DNA from: Niabella insulamsoli
GTDB lineage: Bacteria; Bacteroidota; Bacteroidia; Chitinophagales; Chitinophagaceae
Direction of reading: 5' to 3'
Length of the DNA: 64,000 nucleotides
Assembly: GCF_039652435.2 (NCBI RefSeq)
Contig: NZ_CP190246.1
Span: 3,968,001-4,032,000, forward strand
Made by a program: the position numbers and the translations under genes
Shown here: piece by piece, positions 41,561-47,486 of the stretch
Layout of the letters: each line of letters begins with the position of its first letter
Position numbering within the stretch: the stretch's first letter is position 1
The notes under the pieces: generated by a model
Databases searched by the model: none
Told to the model about the DNA's origin: nothing
Seen by the model: the letters and a program-made list of their open reading frames with translations, nothing else

Positions 41561-41956
41561 TTACCTTACGTTAAGGATGAAGATTTCCCACAGATCAGGA
41601 TAAGCTTCAGCATTTGCTTCGCACTCCTGCCGGCTATTTGATGAAAGGCGGGCCCCGACGCCCGAGCAGGCGCGGCCGTCGACGAAGTCGTCGAACGAAA
41701 AGCCGCCACCGGAAGACCCTGCTTCATATCCTTCCTCTGCCATGAAAAGAGGTTCGTATTTATATACATCGTGATTTGTAATGTCATGCACTTTACCGTC
41801 CTTTTCAGCTTCGAGTATAACCGCAAGCATCGCTACGGCTGTTATATACAAGCCCAGGTCAGGGCGCATCTTGCTAACATCGGGCAGCTCCGGCGCTATG
41901 CTTAATTTCTTAGCGGCTGCTACAAATGCATCTTTGCTTTTTTGTGTAATTTCCAT
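41561..41956 (-). CDS. DGR target protein 1, with variable repeat VR1
   Basis: This is a 131-residue soluble protein. Residues 1-60 are helical (KSKDAFVAAAKKLSI, ITAVAMLAVILEAEKDGK). Then comes YEPLFMAEEGYEAG, followed by the variable stretch Gly80-Leu104 (SSGGGFSFDDFVDGRACSG, VGARL), and a helical C-terminus (ECEANAEAYPDLWEIFIL). The same order, with an aromatic pair, Gly-Phe-Ser-Phe, then GARL and a closing helix, is seen in target 2, so the two are paralogues in a family of small Bacteroidota phage proteins. There is no signal peptide. The protein is not a tail fibre and its ligand is unknown. It lies directly upstream of the template repeat. Confidence 0.85.
   Translation of the reverse strand: MEITQKSKDAFVAAAKKLSIAPELPDVSKMRPDLGLYITAVAMLAVILEAEKDGKVHDITNHDVYKYEPLFMAEEGYEAGSSGGGFSFDDFVDGRACSGVGARLSSNSRQECEANAEAYPDLWEIFILNVR
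41645..41719 (-). repeat. DGR variable repeat 1 (VR1)
   Basis: This 75-nt segment is aligned without gaps to the template at 41456-41530. There are 14 substitutions, all at template adenines (11 A to G, 2 A to T, 1 A to C), and none elsewhere. Confidence 0.95.
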
Positions 41957-42004
41957 TGTTGTATTAATTGTGATGGTGAAAAATTGTGTTTCGAAAAAGA
42001 TGAT

Positions 42005-42442
42005 TTACCCTTTGAGGTATTTTTTATAATATTCCAGGAGGCACTTGCCCATGTGAGTGGCCTTTTCTGCGGAATCCACTCGAAGGCGGGCCCCGACGTA
42101 CGAGCAGTCGCGGACGAGGCCGCAGACGTAGAACGAAAAGCCGCCACCGGAAGTGTAGAAATACGGATAGTAAAAACATTCGCTTACTGGCTTGCCCTCC
42201 CGGAGTGCTTTCGCAAATGTCTTTATAGCTACTTCGGCCTCGTCAATTTCATCTTCGCAGTCATCAAAAAGATCATCGAAGTCAATGCCTAACTCTTTGC
42301 AGGCATCTTCAACTGTTTTTATCCGATTGATAATACTGCCGAACAAATCGGGGTAGAGCGTAGCAAGTAGCTGCTTTTGATCCTGGCTGCCATTTTTATA
42401 TGCGGCCATTGCGTTTTCCTTTGTTAATTCTACTGTCTTCAT
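42005..42442 (-). CDS. DGR target protein 2, with variable repeat VR2
   Basis: This is a 145-residue protein. Helical residues 5-60 include AYKNGSQDQKQLLATLYPDLF and INRIKTVEDACKELGI, and an acidic stretch DDCEDEIDEAE is followed by FAKALREGKPVSEC. FYYPYFY is the aromatic entry to the variable stretch, about Ser98-Leu120 (GGGFSFYVCGLVRDCSY, VGARL). A final helix has AEKATHMGKCLLEYYKKYL. The opening residues resemble the common phage family with the YKxxxxxxKQLLxxLF...IKTxEDACxxLGI pattern. It lies 48 bp upstream of target 1 in the early operon. Confidence 0.85.
   Translation of the reverse strand: MKTVELTKENAMAAYKNGSQDQKQLLATLYPDLFGSIINRIKTVEDACKELGIDFDDLFDDCEDEIDEAEVAIKTFAKALREGKPVSECFYYPYFYTSGGGFSFYVCGLVRDCSYVGARLRVDSAEKATHMGKCLLEYYKKYLKG
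42083..42153 (-). repeat. DGR variable repeat 2 (VR2)
   Basis: This is a 71-nt gapless match to the template from CTTCC to the closing CTT. There are 13 substitutions, all at template adenines (7 to G, 5 to T, 1 to C). The next four bases upstream (to 42157) no longer match. Confidence 0.93.
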
Positions 42443-42487
42443 TGTCTTGTTTTTTAGATTTATAAAAGTCTATAGTGGTCATTTTTT

Positions 42488-42724
42488 TTAGCTAAGGCCC
42501 TCACCCAGCAGTTTATTAATTACCGATGGCGCGTCGCCGCGGTGTACCAGCTTCATGGCATCTACTACCACCTTTGTTCCGTTTACTATTTGTGTAGCAA
42601 TGCCGCTCATAGCTTTTGCACGTTCAATTTCAGCCGCAAGTTGCTCTCCCGAAAGCTCGTTATCGTTCAGCCTTTCCAACTGTTCAAACAGGTGGTTATT
42701 TAGATCGCTTAGCTTGTTTTTCAT
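42488..42724 (-). CDS. Small conserved phage protein
   Basis: This 78-residue helical protein begins KNKLSDLNNHLFEQLERLND, then has GEQLAAEIERAKAMSGIATQI and VVVDAMKLVHRG. This recurrent early-region protein of Bacteroidota transposable phages has no assigned function. It overlaps the HNH gene by 29 bases. It is too short and differently organised to be a convincing Avd, although it sits just upstream of the retroelement. Confidence 0.65.
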   Translation of the reverse strand: MKNKLSDLNNHLFEQLERLNDNELSGEQLAAEIERAKAMSGIATQIVNGTKVVVDAMKLVHRGDAPSVINKLLGEGLS

Positions 42725-43520
42725 GTAATGCTTTTTTTAATTTGTTATTTAATTTGATAGTATCTTTTACTTCCTCCGGCCAATTGTGGATTGTGTTTCG
42801 CTTCATATTTTCAGCCATTGTAATTAGCTCCAGGTTATTTATATCCTCCACATTTAAAGAGTCACCATCCTTCACAGCAACAATCATCTTTTTGGGTATA
42901 GGGCCGTGATGATGCTCCCAAACATGGTGGCGGAGTGGTTTCCATTTGCCTTTGGCTATACGTATAAATTTTTCAGGCTTGCCACCTGTGGATGGTACGC
43001 TGTGCCTGACCCGTATAGTGCCGTCTTTACCGCAGTCATTATAATTTGTTTGTCCTTTTTTAAACCACCCTCTCGAAGCCCTTTGCTGCGCTTCTTTAGT
43101 CAAATAATCCCTCCATCGCTTCCCTTTATTTTGTGGAATGTTTCCAGTTTTTAGCCGACCTGCTGCTGTGTTCATATCTACTATATGATCCGGGATTTCT
43201 AAGCCAAGTGCCGCAATCCGGCCCATTATTCCTGTATAACTCCGATTGAGCTTCGCAGCTATTTTTTTTATAGGGAGGATTAGATAGTGATCGCCGATAA
43301 AAGCATCTTCTGTAAGGGAAAATGTTGTTTTCCCTGTCATGCTCAGAGCCGCAAATTTTCTTATTTGTTCACGTGAAAGCGATAGCCCTTCCTTCCTTAA
43401 AAATTTCACAACCACCCACTTTCCAAGTCCAAGCTCCAGAGCCATCTGTGTTGCGCTTTTGCTGAGCCGGTTGGCTACGATGTAAGCTTTATTTGCTTCG
43501 GTCAATTTCGATACTGCCAT
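42696..43520 (-). CDS. HNH endonuclease with N-terminal DNA-binding region
   Basis: This is a 274-residue protein. Residues 1-110 contain two helix-turn-helix-like stretches (SATQMALELGLGKWVVVKFLR; IKKIAAKLNRSYTGIMGRIA). The C-terminal HNH core is PLRHHVWEHHHGPIPKKMIV, then DSLNVEDINNLELIT (H...N...N/H). It resembles free-standing homing-type HNH proteins of phages; a role in recombination near the DGR is possible but unsupported. Confidence 0.82.
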   Translation of the reverse strand: MAVSKLTEANKAYIVANRLSKSATQMALELGLGKWVVVKFLRKEGLSLSREQIRKFAALSMTGKTTFSLTEDAFIGDHYLILPIKKIAAKLNRSYTGIMGRIAALGLEIPDHIVDMNTAAGRLKTGNIPQNKGKRWRDYLTKEAQQRASRGWFKKGQTNYNDCGKDGTIRVRHSVPSTGGKPEKFIRIAKGKWKPLRHHVWEHHHGPIPKKMIVAVKDGDSLNVEDINNLELITMAENMKRNTIHNWPEEVKDTIKLNNKLKKALHEKQAKRSK

Positions 43521-43525
43521 AACCG

Positions 43526-43711
43526 TTACTTTTTTCTACTCTTATAAAAATCCTTAACTGTCATTTTTGTAAGGTGCCAGGCTTCGCAGTTTTTGCAGAA
43601 GTAGGCCCTGCTGGGGCGGTTATCTCTCGATGTCCGCTTCTTTCCCCGGCGTATGGCTCCCAGCGCTGCCATCGCCTCGGCTTTCGTGAATGATTTTTTA
43701 TTGCAAGCCAT
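43526..43711 (-). CDS. Small zinc-finger-like phage protein
   Basis: This 61-residue basic protein has RAYFCKNCEAWHLTKM, a C-x-x-C...H motif common in short phage proteins (YxCxxCxxWHLT). It starts 6 bp after the stop of the P-loop gene. Probably nucleic-acid binding. Confidence 0.65.
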   Translation of the reverse strand: MACNKKSFTKAEAMAALGAIRRGKKRTSRDNRPSRAYFCKNCEAWHLTKMTVKDFYKSRKK

Positions 43712-43717
43712 AGTTTC

Positions 43718-44500
43718 TTATTTTTTCTTACCCGGCCAGTATTTACCGCGTATCACCTGTGTATATTTTTTTCGCCAATAATCTTTTGCTCCCTGCTCCC
43801 AAATCACAAAAGGTTTGTTGCCTCCGTACCGGCTTTCCACATAAGCCACGAAACCGATCACTTCAATTTTGACATCGCAATCGTGTTTTAGGAATTTGGT
43901 GTAATCGTTTTTTATCCAGTGATTGATAAAAATGAGCGACTTGCCTTTGCGCGGTGAACACAGCTTATCAGTCATATTCAGGTATTGCCGTTTTGATAGC
44001 TCCGCATGTTGAACGCTATCGATCACGCCAAAATCTGCGCTGGCTTTTTTCATCATTCGATCAAGCATCGTTTCGTGCGTATCGCTTTCCATCGCAGCCT
44101 TGTAAAGCCTTATCTTATGTCGTACCTCCGGGCGCACGTGCTTTTCGATCTTATCCGCCACAGTTTGTGCGTCGCCACCGGCCTCTTCATGATTGTTATA
44201 ATCAATCAACCCATGATCAGCCAGGTAATCACACAGGGTAAAAACAAAGCTGCTTTTCCCGGAAAATGAAGGCCCGGTAATAAACCATTTCGCATGCTTT
44301 TCAGGCCGTCCAAAACTGTCCAAAAAGCGGCCCTCAAAATCATAAATAGTCCGTTTTTTATTGAGTATATCCGAAGGGCGTAATGCTTTGATTTTCTTTT
44401 TCTTATGTGGCTTTTCCGGCAAATCAACTAACCGGCCACCCGCTTCTGCTTTACCTTTCGGTTGTTCCCAAATTTCTCTAACAAGTTTCGATACAGTCAT
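43718..44500 (-). CDS. P-loop ATPase, RecA/AAA-like
   Basis: This is a 260-residue protein with Walker A GPSFSGKSSF near residues 75-85, a Walker B-like ADFGVIDSVQHAE, and sensor-like SLIFINHW. The N-terminus is Lys-rich (PHKKKKIKALRP). This layout matches single-domain RecA-like ATPases of phage replication/recombination modules. It probably assists phage DNA replication, distinct from the MuB-like protein at 46739. Precise role unknown. Confidence 0.72.
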   Translation of the reverse strand: MTVSKLVREIWEQPKGKAEAGGRLVDLPEKPHKKKKIKALRPSDILNKKRTIYDFEGRFLDSFGRPEKHAKWFITGPSFSGKSSFVFTLCDYLADHGLIDYNNHEEAGGDAQTVADKIEKHVRPEVRHKIRLYKAAMESDTHETMLDRMMKKASADFGVIDSVQHAELSKRQYLNMTDKLCSPRKGKSLIFINHWIKNDYTKFLKHDCDVKIEVIGFVAYVESRYGGNKPFVIWEQGAKDYWRKKYTQVIRGKYWPGKKK

Positions 44501-44554
44501 TTAATTATCAATCATTTACACGTTTGCAACTATCTTTTTTCTGTCAAAAAGGCG

Positions 44555-44671
44555 CTATTTGCGCTTTGTAGCTGTCGGAAAACGCCGCTTTCGGCGCTCA
44601 ATCCTGTTCTTTTCAAGCAAGGCATAGCCTGCAAGTGCCAGTGCTGGCACAAGTGGTAATAGTAAATACAT
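44555..44671 (-). CDS. 38-residue membrane peptide
   Basis: ATG at 44671 begins MYLLLPLVPALALAGYALLE, one hydrophobic helix. It is followed by a very basic tail (KNRIERRKRRFP). It fills an otherwise empty 212-bp gap in the early operon. A holin-like or regulatory peptide is possible. Coding status rests on composition and position only. Confidence 0.45.
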   Translation of the reverse strand: MYLLLPLVPALALAGYALLEKNRIERRKRRFPTATKRK

Positions 44672-44712
44672 GGTTCGGGTTTTATCAGCCCCGCAGGGTT
44701 GCGGAGGCTGTT

Positions 44713-45348
44713 TTAGATACTGGAAAAATTCAGGTTAATAGCTCGGTAGGTTCCATCGTCTTCTTTAACAGAAACGATCATGTAGCGCTTGCTATTTGCC
44801 ACGCTCTGTGCGTTGCGCATCAGCTTGCAGGCCTTTTGAAAATCCTTATGCCTTATCCTTTCTTCATACTTCAAAATCTGAAACACTTTGCCTGTGTCTA
44901 TCATACCTTTCGTGTTATGAAAGGCGCTTTGCACCAGCCCTCTTATCAGCTCATTGGCAGCAGTCAGATTTTGGCTTAGATAGCTATCCAATAGTTCACG
45001 CGCTTCGTTCATCATTGCTTCATCCCACTTAACCATGTCGCTTATACGGCTTTCAATCTTGATCGACTTATCAAAATTGTACCAGGAATAGGAACCTTTA
45101 ATTTTTCTATCCTTGTTATACCTCAGCTTGTAATCCTCCAGCATTTGGTTATACACTTTGTCAAATCCGGCTTTTAAATCATCGTAAAAATCAAGCAGAA
45201 GCTGTTCGAGCTTCACGGCCTTTTTTAGCAGTGATCCGGCAAGGCTTTCTTTTACCCTGTCGGCAGAAGGAATAAACTTGTATGGCACTTCCTGCCCATC
45301 GGCATCGCGCCATGTGGCTTGTTTCGGGGTTTGAATTGTTGCGTTCAT
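44713..45348 (-). CDS. DUF3164 early phage protein
   Basis: This is a 211-residue protein. TWRDADGQEVPYKFIPSADRVKE at the N-terminus and LLLDFYDDLKAGFDKVYNQM match the DUF3164 pattern (W-x-D-x-x-G-x-x-V-P...I-x-x-x-D). The C-terminus ends in a strand-turn-strand (VNSKR-Y...DGTYRAINLNF type). It is common in the early regions of Mu-like phages, where its role is unknown. Confidence 0.82.
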   Translation of the reverse strand: MNATIQTPKQATWRDADGQEVPYKFIPSADRVKESLAGSLLKKAVKLEQLLLDFYDDLKAGFDKVYNQMLEDYKLRYNKDRKIKGSYSWYNFDKSIKIESRISDMVKWDEAMMNEARELLDSYLSQNLTAANELIRGLVQSAFHNTKGMIDTGKVFQILKYEERIRHKDFQKACKLMRNAQSVANSKRYMIVSVKEDDGTYRAINLNFSSI

Positions 45349-45367
45349 GTTTGTTTACTTTTATAGT

Positions 45368-45685
45368 TTAATAAATCTTATCATCCATGCGTACCGGCCT
45401 TTCGCTTCTAAAATCTCGTCCTGCGGGTTCGTGTCGTATCATGTTTACATCGGTTTCAAAGCAGGGCCGGTCGCTAATCCACAGTTCCATCCATTCGCGA
45501 TCAAGCTCAATAATCAGGGGATCTTGTTTTAAAGTGGAAGGGAGTTCATGCCGTTGCTGCGATCGGAGTACCCGGTTCATTGCTTCAACGGCAGAGCGAA
45601 AGCTGTCATGCACCTTGTTGTTTTCAGGAATGCTGTAAAAAGCATCATCATTCTTCGGGCGGCGGAAAATGGTAAACGATTTCAT
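45368..45685 (-). CDS. Early phage protein, unknown
   Basis: This is a 105-residue soluble protein with MKSFTIFRRPKNDDAFYSIP at the start and an acidic middle (LIIELDREWMELWIS). It is spaced by 5 bp from the gene upstream and 19 bp from DUF3164. No recognised family. Confidence 0.55.
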   Translation of the reverse strand: MKSFTIFRRPKNDDAFYSIPENNKVHDSFRSAVEAMNRVLRSQQRHELPSTLKQDPLIIELDREWMELWISDRPCFETDVNMIRHEPAGRDFRSERPVRMDDKIY

Positions 45686-45690
45686 TGTGT

Positions 45691-46026
45691 TTATTTTTTA
45701 GGGGTTGGTAATTCAAAAATCTGGTGGACGTTGTATGCTATTCTTTCAAGCATAATGTGCAGGCTGGTGCTGGTGTCGTCTATATATCTTGTATAGAAGA
45801 TGCGTAGTGCCAGCGCCTCTTCCGGCGGTATGTGAAATGTGTATTTGTTTTGCCATTTGTGTGGAGCCAGCTTAGCATACAACTTAGTTTGCAGGCTGCG
45901 CAGATTGGCAAACAGCAGGGCCTCATAATCGTCTAATGGTGAAACCTCATTTAAGATATCATCTATCAGTTTATGCAGCCCGTCGAGGGCGTCGCCTTTG
46001 ATGTCTTTAATCTGAAACTTTCTCAT
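45691..46026 (-). CDS. Early phage protein, unknown
   Basis: This is a 111-residue, mainly helical protein (DALDGLHKLIDDILNEV; EALALRIFYTRY). It overlaps the upstream gene by 20 bases and is 5 bp from the next, so is part of the tightly packed early operon. No known family. Confidence 0.55.
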   Translation of the reverse strand: MRKFQIKDIKGDALDGLHKLIDDILNEVSPLDDYEALLFANLRSLQTKLYAKLAPHKWQNKYTFHIPPEEALALRIFYTRYIDDTSTSLHIMLERIAYNVHQIFELPTPKK

Positions 46027-46288
46027 CTATCGAACTTTTTAATGTTAGAAATATTTGAAAACTATCGCTGGTTGCTATCTTAGCCCGGTACCGGCTTTTT
46101 ATCAGTGAAATATGCTCGTCAACCGTTTTGAGGCGGCGCGCTCTCGCCTTGTTTCCTTTTCCGGCAGTCAGCCATATTTCACGCTGGTAAAACTCCTGGC
46201 CATCGATTATAAGGTCAATCACGGCCCACATTACAGCGCCTGTATCTTTTCGATTAAAACATCGCGCCAGTCCCTTTTCGTATTGCAT
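46007..46288 (-). CDS. Early phage protein, unknown
   Basis: This is a 93-residue basic protein. AVIDLIIDGQEFYQREIWLTAGKGNKARARRL (residues about 22-53) suggests a small beta-hairpin followed by a basic helix, then DEHISLIKSRY. It overlaps the upstream gene by 58 bases. That is a long overlap, but the codon pattern and placement favour both. Function unknown. Confidence 0.5.
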   Translation of the reverse strand: MQYEKGLARCFNRKDTGAVMWAVIDLIIDGQEFYQREIWLTAGKGNKARARRLKTVDEHISLIKSRYRAKIATSDSFQIFLTLKSSIDEKVSD

Positions 46289-46641
46289 TTATGCAGTACA
46301 TCGTCCCACACGCAGCGCGGCGGCCTTCTTTCCGCAGCAACAGCAAACGGGCAGTGTACGGCGTGATAAAGCTGATAGCGACATTGCAGGTCACCTAAAT
46401 TGTAGTTGTTTGGATCTACCAGCAAAGCATCCATTTCATTGAACATCCTTTTAAACCAGTTCCAAAACATGCGGCTGCTTTCCAGTTTGGCGGCAAGCTG
46501 CGGCGCTTCCGGCAGCAATTGGCGCAGGTATTGCAAACCGTTTTCGTAGATATACTGGCTATACTCCTCATCCGTCCAACCAAGCAGCTGGCAGATCTGC
46601 TCCTGTACCGTATTTTTTTGTTTTGTTATTGTCGCGTTCAT
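46231..46641 (-). CDS. Early phage protein, unknown
   Basis: This 136-residue protein starts MNATITKQKNTVQEQICQLLGW at 46641, 2 bp after the stop of the small membrane peptide. A longer frame overlapping that peptide is disfavoured. Helical segments (EEYSQYIYENGLQYLRQL; MFWNWFKRMFNEMDALLVD) are followed by a Cys/His-containing end (CVWDDVLHKCNTKRDW). No known family. Confidence 0.55.
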   Translation of the reverse strand: MNATITKQKNTVQEQICQLLGWTDEEYSQYIYENGLQYLRQLLPEAPQLAAKLESSRMFWNWFKRMFNEMDALLVDPNNYNLGDLQCRYQLYHAVHCPFAVAAERRPPRCVWDDVLHKCNTKRDWRDVLIEKIQAL

Positions 46642-46643
46642 GG

Positions 46644-46733
46644 TTACAAAAGTTTGAAGCATCCGATCCAAAGCATCGCGATAGCAAAGCCGAGGATGAT
46701 GTAGGTGAATAATTTTCCCAAATCGATACGCAT
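46644..46733 (-). CDS. 29-residue membrane peptide
   Basis: ATG at 46733 gives MRIDLGKLFTYIILGFAIAM and a short tail ending CFKLL, a single membrane-spanning peptide. It fits with 5 bp after the MuB-like gene and 2 bp before the next. Evidence is spacing and hydrophobicity; no homologue is claimed. Confidence 0.45.
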   Translation of the reverse strand: MRIDLGKLFTYIILGFAIAMLWIGCFKLL

Positions 46734-46738
46734 GGGGC

Positions 46739-47476
46739 TTATTTTATTTTGTGAACAAATCGAAACAGTTTGGCTGTTGGCTGCTCCTGTTTGCGGGCGC
46801 AGTAGCGCAGCAGCGGGTCTAAATAATCATGCAGCTCGCCGTAGTTGTCCGCGTATTGCAGCAGCAGGTCTTGCACATCCGGCTGATCTTTCACGTACCT
46901 ATCAAAAAAAGGCCTAAAGTCGCGCGCTTTGTTCAGGTGGTTTATTGTCCGGGTACCGGCTTTAAATCGGCGATAAAGTTGCGGTGCGCCCATGTGGTTG
47001 CGCTTGCGCATTTTATTCATAAGCTCCAATATATCCGGCGTTCCAACCAGTACAATGCTGCAATAACGTATCATCGCATCGTACAATTCTTTCAGCAAAC
47101 CGAGGCTCGCCGGGCGCATGTTTTCTGCTTCGTCGATAATTAACACTGGTGTATGGCCCGCCTCTTTAAGAGTTTTAAACTCGTCAGCTATGGCCAGCAG
47201 CTTTGCGGTTAGTGTGCGATAGGTCATGGCTGGTAGATGAAGTAGCTCCAGCAGGTTGTCGATCACATCGCGCTTGCGCCAGCTATGACCGACGGTCATG
47301 ATGTACGTATGGTCAGGCTGCTTAGCGGCAAAGAGGTTAATTGTATGGCTTTTGCCGATCCCCGTTTCGCTTATAAGAAGGCGGGCCTGGCATTTTTCCT
47401 TAGCTTCGATCAATTCTGAAATGATCTCTTTACTTTGTATAGTAGGCAAGTCTGCCCAACCGGTATATTTACTCAT
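46739..47476 (-). CDS. MuB-like transposition target ATPase
   Basis: This is a 245-residue AAA+ protein. Walker A is ETGIGKSH (about 37-44), Walker B PVLIIDEAENM, with sensor region IVLVGTPDILELM and arginine-rich LYRRFKAG. It directly follows the transposase gene, as MuB/IstB/TnsC-type ATPases do. It would bind target DNA, stimulate the transposase and protect phage DNA from self-insertion. The N-terminal DNA-binding domain of Mu B is shorter here. Confidence 0.88.
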   Translation of the reverse strand: MSKYTGWADLPTIQSKEIISELIEAKEKCQARLLISETGIGKSHTINLFAAKQPDHTYIMTVGHSWRKRDVIDNLLELLHLPAMTYRTLTAKLLAIADEFKTLKEAGHTPVLIIDEAENMRPASLGLLKELYDAMIRYCSIVLVGTPDILELMNKMRKRNHMGAPQLYRRFKAGTRTINHLNKARDFRPFFDRYVKDQPDVQDLLLQYADNYGELHDYLDPLLRYCARKQEQPTAKLFRFVHKIK

Positions 47477-47486
47477 GTCGTGTGGT

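Noticed and set aside
42488..42724. The 78-residue protein as an Avd
   Set aside because: It is shorter than Avd and resembles a small protein usual in phages without a DGR.
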